From Alphaproteobacteria bacterium (GTDB taxonomy: Bacteria; Pseudomonadota; Alphaproteobacteria; Puniceispirillales; Puniceispirillaceae), in assembly GCA_022425565.1 (NCBI GenBank), contig JAKMFG010000232.1, forward strand, positions 1-11,489: 11,489 bases of DNA, written 5' to 3'. Shown here piece by piece: positions 1 through 6,325 of this stretch. Made by a program: the position numbers and the translations under genes. The notes beneath the pieces were generated by a model that ran no database searches, was not told the DNA's origin, and was given only the letters and a program-made list of their open reading frames with translations. How positions within the stretch are numbered: position 1 is the stretch's first letter; every line of letters begins with the position of its first letter.

Positions 1-162
1 GCTGATATCCACCCGGTCCTCTGGCACCATCACATTCGTGCCAAACACCGCGCCGGTCGACCGGCGGCAATCATCGCAATGGCAGTTGATGGTAACGATC
101 GGATCCTCGTGCGAGGTGTAGCTGACCGCGCCGCAAAGGCATTTACCCGTAAAGCCTGGCAT
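1..162 (-). CDS. GFA/CENP-V family zinc-binding protein, N-terminal part only (gene runs off left edge)
   Basis: The minus strand reads from an ATG at 162 with no stop to the window edge, giving the first 54 residues. A GGAGAG-type ribosome site lies just upstream. The protein begins MPGFTGKCLCGAVSY and continues with INCHCDDCRRSTGAVF. The spaced cysteines (C8, C10, C27, C29, C32) are the zinc-ligand pattern of the GFA fold, shared by glutathione-dependent formaldehyde-activating enzyme and many relatives of unknown function. Most short bacterial GFA proteins have no proven activity, so I name only the family. No signal peptide is seen, so it is probably cytoplasmic. It is transcribed away from the methyltransferase on its right, with about 109 bp between the two starts. 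The family call is firm; a formaldehyde role is not. Confidence 0.85.
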   Translation of the reverse strand, partial: MPGFTGKCLCGAVSYTSHEDPIVTINCHCDDCRRSTGAVFGTNVMVPEDRVDIS

Positions 163-271
163 ATTCTCTCTCTCCGTCAATGATATGGACCATCATATGG
201 CCCAGTCCGGCTAGGCAGCCGAACGGTTTGACCATAGACTCGTCTGCCATGGATTGGGAGCAGATTTACCG

Positions 272-919
272 ATGAGGGGACTGATTGATGCCATCCGCCC
301 CTTTTCTGTTGAATCTGGGTTAAGCCGTGCTTATCGGCGGGCACTGTCGCGCCATGGCGCCACGCCGCAGGGCGTGTTCTGGAACTCGTCCAAAAGCCAG
401 ACTGCACGGTTCGCCGCGCTTCTGGGCACTGTCGCGGATCATGCCGGACGGCGGGACCCGTCGATTGCCGATGTCGGCTGCGGCTACGGCCCGATGCTCG
501 ACTATATGCGGGACCGCCCGCAATATCGTGGCTGGCAGTATGCAGGGATCGACATCACCAGGGCGATGATCGCCGAGGCCAGACGAAGGCATCCGCAGGA
601 AGCGGCAAGCTTTGCCGTTGGCAAACTGCCGCCCGGCCAGGTGGATTACGCAGTGTTCTCGGGAACCTTCAATCTGTGCCTGATCGATGATCCGGACCGC
701 TGGCAGCGCTATATCCTTGATGCGCTCGCCGCCTGCTGGCCCCGGTGCCGCCATGGCATGGCGCTGAACCTGCTATGCCGCCGCCAGGCAGCCATCGAAG
801 CCAACATCTTCTATGCTGTCGAAGCTGATATGACAGCTGCACTTCGCCGTTTAGGCAGGGTCGAGGCGGCACCCACAAAAGGGGTGAAACATGACGTGAC
901 CTTTCTGGTCACGCGATAA
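272..919 (+). CDS. Class I SAM-dependent methyltransferase
   Basis: This 215-residue cytoplasmic protein has a Rossmann-type methyltransferase core. Motif I, ADVGCGYGPML (about residues 67-76), is the glycine-rich SAM-binding loop. The acidic residue after the next strand is D94 in AGIDITRAMI. A post-motif strand reads DYAVFSGTFNLCL (about 125-137). The N-terminal 60 residues are helical and contain FWNSSKSQTARF, a segment seen before the fold in several small methyltransferases. The frame is open from a TTG at 254, but the ATG at 272 is preferred because GGGAG at 256-260 sits 11 bases before it and the extra six residues add nothing. The substrate cannot be told from the sequence. The gene ends 17 bp from the convergent FecR-domain gene and is divergent from the GFA gene, so it is probably a single-gene unit. 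Confidence 0.85.
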   Translation: MRGLIDAIRPFSVESGLSRAYRRALSRHGATPQGVFWNSSKSQTARFAALLGTVADHAGRRDPSIADVGCGYGPMLDYMRDRPQYRGWQYAGIDITRAMIAEARRRHPQEAASFAVGKLPPGQVDYAVFSGTFNLCLIDDPDRWQRYILDALAACWPRCRHGMALNLLCRRQAAIEANIFYAVEADMTAALRRLGRVEAAPTKGVKHDVTFLVTR

Positions 920-936
920 ACGCTGCACTGCCCGGA

Positions 937-1623
937 TCAGCTGAGTGGAGGTGCCGAACGCGGTGCGAAGAAATTCATCTTCCCGCCTGGAAGCACCCAG
1001 CGTGGTTCCCGCCCCGCATGTGCCTCGAGCGCCGCGATGTCGTCATCATAATGATCCAGCGGCGCGTCATAGGGGGCCGGTTGCGTGCCGCCGCCCGGCG
1101 GCAGGATGACGGCATTGTGATAGGTCGTCTGAAGTGTGATGCCGCCACCGTCATTATTCTCGAGGTCGAGATGGCCATAGCAGCAACAGACATAGGTCCG
1201 CTTGTGCTTTTCCTGCCATGCAAAATAAGTTGTGGTGCCACGGATGCTCGCCGAAGCGTTCGCGCTGATGATCCTTGTGCCCTTGCCGGTTTTCGGGCCG
1301 AACAGTGACAGGATCCCGCCCTTGACCACCGAGATCGCTGTGATCCGGCCGTCCTGGTCCGTTTCGAATTTCGCGTCGGTGCCTTCATCCATGTAGAAAA
1401 GCTGGTCGCGCGAGCGCGCCACCGCACCGCCTGCTCCGACAAGCACACGCTCGCCGGGACGGATGATCCTTCCGTCGGTTCCCCGCTTCAGTTGAAGGCT
1501 TCCACCCTCGAGCCTGATCTTGGATGTCTCGGCGAGAACCGGCATGGCCGGGCCCGCAATCAGAAATGCCGAAGCGCCGGCAAGTTTGACCAGATCACGC
1601 CTCGAATAATTGATGTTGCACAT
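937..1623 (-). CDS. FecR-domain protein with Tat signal peptide (exported)
   Basis: A 228-residue protein starts at an ATG (1621-1623 on the plus strand) behind an AAGGGG ribosome site. The N terminus carries a twin-arginine motif, SRRDLVK (residues 7-13), then a hydrophobic stretch ending near VLA|ETS (about residue 31). This implies folded export by the Tat system. Residues 35-135 look like a FecR domain: a beta-rich run with GERVLVGAGGAVARS, then KFETD, then a repeat of strand-turn units. There is no N-terminal anti-sigma region, no transmembrane anchor and no adjacent ECF sigma factor or TonB receptor, so it is not a classical FecR regulator. After the domain comes an unusual cysteine cluster, TYVCCCYGHLDL (about residues 143-154). 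The C terminus is proline- and histidine-rich. Function unknown. The family is fairly confident and the exported location likely. Confidence 0.75.
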   Translation of the reverse strand: MCNINYSRRDLVKLAGASAFLIAGPAMPVLAETSKIRLEGGSLQLKRGTDGRIIRPGERVLVGAGGAVARSRDQLFYMDEGTDAKFETDQDGRITAISVVKGGILSLFGPKTGKGTRIISANASASIRGTTTYFAWQEKHKRTYVCCCYGHLDLENNDGGGITLQTTYHNAVILPPGGGTQPAPYDAPLDHYDDDIAALEAHAGREPRWVLPGGKMNFFAPRSAPPLS

Positions 1624-1673
1624 AGATATGCCCCTTACAATTGAATGCCAGCCCTTTGTGACTAACTGAAAGC

Positions 1674-1693
1674 TGCCTCAAGAAAAAGAGGCA
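1674..1693. repeat. Inverted repeat TGCCTC-N8-GAGGCA
   Basis: A perfect 6-bp arm TGCCTC (1674-1679) is mirrored by GAGGCA (1688-1693) around an A-rich 8-base centre. It lies about 50 bp upstream of the leftward FecR-domain gene and about 230 bp upstream of the rightward importer operon. Read leftward, the centre is T-rich inside the loop rather than after the stem, so it is not an ordinary terminator. It could be a regulator site or chance. Confidence 0.4.
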
Positions 1694-1724
1694 ACCGGCA
1701 CTTTAAGAATGACAGCGACACTTT

Positions 1725-1764
1725 CTATTTGCAGAAACGCCAACCTATTTGCAGAAACGCCACC
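1725..1764 (+). repeat. 20-bp tandem direct repeat, possible regulator-binding site
   Basis: Two head-to-tail copies of a 20-bp unit (1725-1744 and 1745-1764) match at 19 of 20 positions. Each reads CTATTTGCAGAAACGCC followed by AAC or ACC. A 20-bp period is about two helical turns, so both copies would face the same side of the DNA, as activator sites often do. The pair ends about 40 bp before the candidate -10 box at 1804-1809, a usual place for an activator. No regulator gene is present in the window to pair with it. The repeat is directly visible; the operator role is inferred. Confidence 0.6.
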
Positions 1765-1803
1765 GCGATTTTCAGCGTGCCAGCTCACTCCAGGATGGTT
1801 GCT

Positions 1804-1809
1804 GATAAT
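1804..1809 (+). promoter_or_regulatory. Possible -10 box of the importer operon
   Basis: GATAAT matches the sigma-70 -10 consensus at five of six positions, with TG four bases upstream of it. I see no -35 hexamer at 16-18 bp, which would fit a promoter that needs an activator bound upstream, perhaps at the 1725-1764 repeat. Transcription would begin near 1816 and give a leader of about 110 bases. Short AT-rich hexamers occur by chance, so this is tentative. Confidence 0.25.
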
Positions 1810-1925
1810 TACGTTTCTCGCCGAAATAAATTGTTGATCCAGCAACCTGTTGGTCTACAGTCCCAGTTATGACAAAGCAGCGTTCTTGCTGCAGGTGTTT
1901 CAATAGACTTTGTTGGGAGGACAAC

Positions 1926-3155
1926 ATGAAACGAGCTCTCGCATCTTTTGCGATGGCTGCCATGGTGCTGGCGGGTTCCGCCAACGCTGGCGAGCTGGTC
2001 ATTATCTTTGACGATCCGAACCCCGGCCCCAAGGCCGCATTCGAAAAAGTGGTTGCCGATTTTGATGCGGCCAACCCTGACATCACTGTCAAGCTGAGCA
2101 TCAACGACCGTGAAGCGCACAAGACAGCGATCCGGAATTTCCTGTCTGCTGACGCACCGGACGTGACGGCATGGTATCCGGGCAACCGCATGGGCCCGTT
2201 CGTTGACGCCGGCCAGTTCGAGGACATCTCAGGCCTGTGGGCATCCGATCCGAACCTCAGCTCATCGTTCGAGGCGATCAAGCCGACCATGACCCGTGAT
2301 GGCAAGCAGTGGGGCGTTCCCTACTCCTACTATCAGTGGGGCATGTATTACCGTAAGGATATCTTCGACAAGCACGGCATTGCCGAGCCAAAGACCTGGG
2401 ACGAGCTGCTCGCAGCCTGTGCCAAGCTGAAGGCAAACGGGGTCACCCCGATCACAATCGGCACCAAGTACCTTTGGACTGCCGCTGGAGTGTTCGATTA
2501 CCTGAACCTGCGCACCAACGGCTATGAGGTCCACAACGACCTTACCGCCGGCAAGATTGCCTACACCGATGATCGCATCCGTGCGACCTTCGGCAAGTGG
2601 GAAGAGCTTGTCCGTCCGGGTTACTTTGTCGAGAACCACGCCTCGATGAGCTGGCAGGATGCCATCGCACCGTTCGCCAAAGGCGAAGCCGCGATGTATG
2701 TCATGGGTAACTTTGCTGTTGGCGCGATGAAGGATGCCGGCCTGACCAACGATCAGATCGACTTCTTCCAGTTCCCGGAGATCACCCCGGGCATGCCGCG
2801 TGCCGAAGAGGCACCTGCTGATGCCCTGTTCATTCCGTCTGGCGCCAAGAACAAGGCCGATGCGCGCAAGTTCCTTGCTTTCGTCGCACGTCCTGACGTC
2901 CAGTCCGAGTGGAATATTGCCATCGGTCAGCTGCCGCCAAACTCCGAAGCGAAAGTCGGCGACGACAAGTTCATCCAGGAAGGCATGGCAACTGTCTCGA
3001 CCGCTTCTGGTCTGGCCCAGTTCTATGACCGTGACGCTCCGGCTGAAATGGCCAAGGCGGGCATGGAAGGCTTCCAGGAATTCATGATCAAGCCTGACCG
3101 TCTCGACGCCATTCTGAAGCGTCTGGATAAGGTTCAGAAGAAAGTCTACAAGTAA
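1926..3155 (+). CDS. Periplasmic sugar-binding protein of a CUT1-type ABC importer
   Basis: This 409-residue protein captures a sugar in the periplasm and delivers it to the two permeases encoded next to it. Residues 1-21 (MKRALASFAMAAMVLAGSANA) are a standard Sec signal peptide with cleavage after ANA; there is no lipobox cysteine. The mature part has the look of family-1 extracellular solute-binding proteins: an N-terminal strand ELVIIF, then AAFEKVVADFDAANPDITVKL, then DAPDVTAWYPGN. The segment WGVPYSYYQWGMYYRKDIF (about residues 118-136) and an aromatic-rich later half are typical of carbohydrate binders. Length is normal for the group. The ATG at 1926 is chosen because GGGAGG at 1915-1920 is five bases before it and the signal peptide begins there. 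First gene of the operon. Specificity is inferred from the downstream galactosidases, not from this protein. Confidence 0.93.
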   Translation: MKRALASFAMAAMVLAGSANAGELVIIFDDPNPGPKAAFEKVVADFDAANPDITVKLSINDREAHKTAIRNFLSADAPDVTAWYPGNRMGPFVDAGQFEDISGLWASDPNLSSSFEAIKPTMTRDGKQWGVPYSYYQWGMYYRKDIFDKHGIAEPKTWDELLAACAKLKANGVTPITIGTKYLWTAAGVFDYLNLRTNGYEVHNDLTAGKIAYTDDRIRATFGKWEELVRPGYFVENHASMSWQDAIAPFAKGEAAMYVMGNFAVGAMKDAGLTNDQIDFFQFPEITPGMPRAEEAPADALFIPSGAKNKADARKFLAFVARPDVQSEWNIAIGQLPPNSEAKVGDDKFIQEGMATVSTASGLAQFYDRDAPAEMAKAGMEGFQEFMIKPDRLDAILKRLDKVQKKVYK

Positions 3156-3162
3156 GACTTGA

Positions 3163-3199
3163 GCGGTCGGCCCGCATGCCGGGCCGGCCGTATTTCTTT
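3163..3199 (+). terminator. Strong GC hairpin with T-rich tail between binding protein and permeases
   Basis: Eight bases after the binding-protein stop, bases 3164-3174 pair with 3180-3190 (an 11-bp stem with one G-T pair, core CGGCCCG / CGGGCCG, five-base loop CATGC). The tail TATTTCTTT follows. It has the form of a rho-independent terminator. Because the permease genes follow 36 bp later on the same strand with no obvious promoter, it more likely acts as a partial terminator or 3'-end stabiliser. That would let the binding protein be made in excess over the membrane parts, as known for binding-protein transport operons such as malE-malF. Confidence 0.7.
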
Positions 3200-3225
3200 G
3201 TTGTCTAAGACCTCGGAACACAGCC

Positions 3226-4113
3226 ATGCGGTCCGGCCACGGAAACAGCCTGAGACTGATGCCGGTGCTTTTCATTGCGCCGGCTCTACTGTTTTTTGTT
3301 GTCTATGTCATCCTGCCGATTTTCCAGTCCTTCTACATCTCGTTTCACGAGTGGGACGGGCTCGGCGAGATGGAATGGGTCGGCTTTGGCCATTATGCCT
3401 ATCTTCTGGATGACGACCGGTTCTATACCTCGCTAAAGAACAACCTGCTGTGGCTGGCGTTGTATATGCTGGCGGTCCCGGCAGGCCTGTTCATCGCGCT
3501 GTACCTCAACCAGACGGTACGCGGGATCAGGCTCTACAAGTCGATGTTCTTCTTCCCCTTCGTGATCTCGCAGATCGTTGTCGGGCTGATTTTCTCATGG
3601 TTCTACAATCCCAGCTTTGGTGTTGTCGGGCATGTTTTTGAGTTTTTTGGCGCCTCGCCGCCATCGATCCTTGGTGATGAGCGCTATGTCACCTACGGCA
3701 TCATTTTCGCCGGGTTGTGGCCGCAGATTGCCTACTGCATGATCCTGTACCTGACCGGCCTGAACAATGTCGCGCCCGAGCAGATCGAGGCCGGGCGCCT
3801 CGACGGGGCCAAGGGGTGGCGTCTTCTCTGGCATGTCGTCCTGCCGCAGCTCTGGCCGGCAACCTTCCTGGCCATTGTCGTGACGGTGATCGGCGCGCTG
3901 CGTTCCTTCGACATGATCGCCATCATGACCCAGGGCGGTCCCTACGGGTCCTCGAACGTGCTTTCCTATTACATGTTTGAAACGGCGCTGTCGGAATATG
4001 GCTTCGAGATGGGATACGGCTCGGCCATCGCCGTCGTGCTGTTCTTGATCATGCTGTGCTTTATCGTCGCCTTCCTGTGGAAGATGTATCAGGACGAAAA
4101 GGACTGGCGATAG
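3226..4113 (+). CDS. Sugar ABC transporter permease, MalF/UgpA type
   Basis: A 295-residue inner-membrane protein, one half of the transmembrane channel of the importer. Hydrophobic segments lie near residues 11-33, 75-95, 107-126, 156-177, 211-230 and 265-285, which fits the six-helix permeases of this class. The cytoplasmic coupling loop, which docks on the ATPase, is clear at residues 188-207: EAGRLDGAKGWRLLWHVVLP, the EAA motif with its conserved glycine. Near the end, MTQGGPYGSS is another family hallmark. The ATG at 3226 has only a weak ribosome site, which fits modest expression after the hairpin. The stop codon directly abuts the ATG of the next permease, so the pair is surely co-transcribed and probably translationally linked. 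Confidence 0.95.
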   Translation: MRSGHGNSLRLMPVLFIAPALLFFVVYVILPIFQSFYISFHEWDGLGEMEWVGFGHYAYLLDDDRFYTSLKNNLLWLALYMLAVPAGLFIALYLNQTVRGIRLYKSMFFFPFVISQIVVGLIFSWFYNPSFGVVGHVFEFFGASPPSILGDERYVTYGIIFAGLWPQIAYCMILYLTGLNNVAPEQIEAGRLDGAKGWRLLWHVVLPQLWPATFLAIVVTVIGALRSFDMIAIMTQGGPYGSSNVLSYYMFETALSEYGFEMGYGSAIAVVLFLIMLCFIVAFLWKMYQDEKDWR

Positions 4114-4965
4114 ATGTTCCCGCGTCCCATCGAACAGGCTCCGAAACACCGCCGTCTGATCTACCAGCTGCTGTTGCCGGTTTCGCTGTTTATCTGGCTG
4201 CTGCCTCTGCTTGCGATTTTCATGACCTCCATCCGGTCGGCAAAGGACATCAATACAGGCAATGTCTTCGGCTGGCCCTCAAGTTTCGAGATGTTCGCCA
4301 ACTACAGCGGCGTCTTCCTTCGGTCTAACGCAGGCCAGTATTTCCTCAATTCCATCTGGATCACCATTCCGACGGTGGCGGTGTCGATCTCGCTTGCCTG
4401 CCTTGCCGGCTATGCGCTCGCCATCTATCGCTTCCGCTGGTCAATGCCGCTGTTCTTCCTGTTCATTGCCGGCAATTTTGTGCCGTTCCAGATCTTGATG
4501 GTACCGGTTCGCGATCTGTCGGTTCAGACCGGGCTTTACAACACGGTGACGGGCCTCGTGCTGTTTCACGCCGCTTTCCAGACAGGCTTCTGCACCCTGT
4601 TTATGCGCAACTTCATCCGCGCCCTGCCGTTTGAGCTGATCGAGAGTGCGCGGATCGACGGGGTCAAGGAATGGCGCATTTTCTGGTTCCTCGTGCTGCC
4701 GCTTGTGCGGCCGGCCATTGCCGCGCTGTCGGTGCTGATCTTCACTTTCGTCTGGAACGATTATTTCTGGGCCACAGTGCTGACACAGGGTGAGGCTTCA
4801 AAGCCGATTACCGCGGGGCTGAACGCGTTGAACGGTCAGTTCGTCAGCAATTGGCACCTTGTCTCGGCGGCGGCGATTCTGGCTGCCATGCCGCCGGTGA
4901 TCATGTTCTTCCTGATGCAGAAACATTTCATTGCCGGGCTGACCCTCGGCGCGACAAAGGGCTGA
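4114..4965 (+). CDS. Sugar ABC transporter permease, MalG/UgpE type
   Basis: A 283-residue inner-membrane protein, partner of the preceding permease. Hydrophobic segments are visible near residues 16-38, 79-101, 110-131, 144-165, 200-220 and 249-268. The EAA coupling loop is at residues 177-196 (ESARIDGVKEWRIFWFLVLP). The C terminus, KHFIAGLTLGATKG, is a common ending of MalG-type proteins. The ATG follows the upstream TAG with no gap, and an AAGGA ribosome site lies within the end of the upstream gene. Length and layout are normal. The two permeases, the binding protein and the ATPase on the opposite strand together make a full CUT1 importer. Confidence 0.95.
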   Translation: MFPRPIEQAPKHRRLIYQLLLPVSLFIWLLPLLAIFMTSIRSAKDINTGNVFGWPSSFEMFANYSGVFLRSNAGQYFLNSIWITIPTVAVSISLACLAGYALAIYRFRWSMPLFFLFIAGNFVPFQILMVPVRDLSVQTGLYNTVTGLVLFHAAFQTGFCTLFMRNFIRALPFELIESARIDGVKEWRIFWFLVLPLVRPAIAALSVLIFTFVWNDYFWATVLTQGEASKPITAGLNALNGQFVSNWHLVSAAAILAAMPPVIMFFLMQKHFIAGLTLGATKG

Positions 4966-4987
4966 TTGGCCCTTACGGATCTTAGAT

Positions 4988-6325
4988 ATGCCGAAAATTA
5001 CCTTTATCGGAGCAGGCTCCACCATCTTCCTGCGGCACCTTCTTGGCGACGCATTGCTGATGCCTTCGCTCAGCAATGCTGAAATCGCGCTGATGGATAT
5101 TGATGAGCAGCGGCTCGCCGAATCCGAACTTGTCGCCAAACGCGTTGTCGAAACACTGAAGGTCGGCGCCTCCATCAGCGCCACCACCTCGCGGCGCGAG
5201 GCGCTGGACGGAGCCGATTTTGTCATCGTCTCGGTGCAGATCGGTGGCTACAAGCCCTGTACCGTTACCGATTTCGAGATACCGAAGAAATACGGTCTTC
5301 GCCAGACAATCGCCGACACGCTGGGCATCGGCGGAATCATGCGCGGGCTTCGTACCGTGCCCTTCCTGTGGGATTTGTGTGCCGACATGGAAGAGCTCTG
5401 CCCGGACGCGGTGATGCTGCAATATGTGAACCCGATGGCAATCAATTGCTGGGCCATTCGGGAACGGTTTCCGAATGTCCGGACCGTCGGCCTGTGTCAT
5501 TCGGTGCCGAACACATTATTCGAGCTGACGCATGATCTCGCCATTCCGATGGAGGATGTCCGCTACCGTGTGGCGGGGATCAACCATGTCGCCTTCTTCC
5601 TGAATTTCGAACAGCGTGTCGATGGTGGCTGGCGCGACCTCTATCCCGAACTGCGACGCCAATATGCCGAGGGGCTGATCCCCAAGGAAAATCCGGTGCG
5701 GCCGCGTTGTCCGAATCTGGTGCGCTATGAGATGATGAACCAGCTCGGATATTTTCTGACCGAAAGTTCTGAGCATTTCGCCGAATATTGCCCCTGGTTC
5801 ATCAAGGACGGGCGCGAGGACCTGATCGAAAGCTATGGTATTCCGCTGGATGAATATCCGACCCGCTGCGAAGAGCAGATCGCCGAATGGCAGGACCATT
5901 TCGCGCGGCTGAAGGGCGGCGAGGCGATGGAGATCGAATCCTCCAACGAATATGCGGCGGTGATCATGAATGCGATGGTCACCGGCGATCCTGCCACCAT
6001 CTATGGTAATGTCACGAATGACGGCGCCATCAGCAACCTTCCCGATGACTGTATCGTCGAAGTGCCCTGCATGGTCGATTCCAACGGCATCCAGCCGACC
6101 GGTATCGGTGCGCTGCCGCCGCAGCTGGCGGCGATGATGAAGACAAACATCAATGTTCAGGAACTTACTGTGGCGGCACTGACCGAGGAAAATCGCGAGC
6201 ATATTATCCATGCCGCCATGTTCGATCCGCATACCGCGGCCGAACTTGATGTCCGCCAGATTCGCGCCATGACCGAAGAGATGCTGGTGGCGCATCGCGA
6301 CTGGCTGCCCGGGTGGACGCAGTGA
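4988..6325 (+). CDS. GH4 family glycosidase, probable NAD- and Mn-dependent alpha-galactosidase (MelA-like)
   Basis: This 445-residue cytoplasmic enzyme belongs to glycoside hydrolase family 4, whose members cleave sugars by a redox-elimination mechanism using NAD+ and a divalent metal, usually Mn2+. The N-terminal NAD loop is FIGAGST (residues 6-12). The metal-site residues fall where the family has them: C170 and H171 in GLCHSV, and H200 in AGINH. N149 in YVNPM is also typical. CHSV, as opposed to CHEV, CHG or CN-P variants, marks the alpha-galactosidase subgroup in the GH4 classification as I recall it. ESSEHFAEYCPWF (about 258-270) is a further MelA-like block, and Y254 in GYFLTESS is a candidate catalytic base. 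There is no signal peptide. A GGA ribosome site lies eight bases before the ATG. It is 22 bp after the permease and overlaps the next gene. Family near certain; alpha-galactosidase likely. Confidence 0.9.
   Translation: MPKITFIGAGSTIFLRHLLGDALLMPSLSNAEIALMDIDEQRLAESELVAKRVVETLKVGASISATTSRREALDGADFVIVSVQIGGYKPCTVTDFEIPKKYGLRQTIADTLGIGGIMRGLRTVPFLWDLCADMEELCPDAVMLQYVNPMAINCWAIRERFPNVRTVGLCHSVPNTLFELTHDLAIPMEDVRYRVAGINHVAFFLNFEQRVDGGWRDLYPELRRQYAEGLIPKENPVRPRCPNLVRYEMMNQLGYFLTESSEHFAEYCPWFIKDGREDLIESYGIPLDEYPTRCEEQIAEWQDHFARLKGGEAMEIESSNEYAAVIMNAMVTGDPATIYGNVTNDGAISNLPDDCIVEVPCMVDSNGIQPTGIGALPPQLAAMMKTNINVQELTVAALTEENREHIIHAAMFDPHTAAELDVRQIRAMTEEMLVAHRDWLPGWTQ

Larger units (their letters stand above)
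1624..1925. promoter_or_regulatory. Divergent intergenic region: FecR-domain gene / sugar-importer operon
   Basis: These 302 bp hold no convincing gene. They are more AT-rich than the flanking genes. From left to right I see the ribosome site of the leftward gene, an inverted repeat (1674-1693), a 20-bp tandem direct repeat (1725-1764), a possible -10 box GATAAT (1804-1809) without a recognisable -35, and a small hairpin GCAGC-N6-GCTGC (1877-1892) in the presumed leader of the binding-protein gene. A frame is open from an ATG at 1869, but it would place 19 odd residues before a normal signal peptide, so I do not call it coding. The region very likely holds the control signals of the galactoside locus; the exact sites are inferred. 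Confidence 0.55.

Noticed and set aside
1797..1847. Inverted repeat GGTTGCTG / CAGCAACC flanking the candidate -10 region
   Set aside because: Eight-base arms with a 35-base gap; too far apart for an ordinary operator or hairpin and plausible by chance.
1869..1925. ATG at 1869 as start of the binding protein
   Set aside because: It would put 19 cysteine-rich residues before a complete Sec signal peptide; the ATG at 1926 has a strong GGGAGG site.
2262..3275. Long minus-strand open frame opposite the binding protein (337 codons)
   Set aside because: Antisense shadow of a clear real gene; no recognisable domain or ribosome site.
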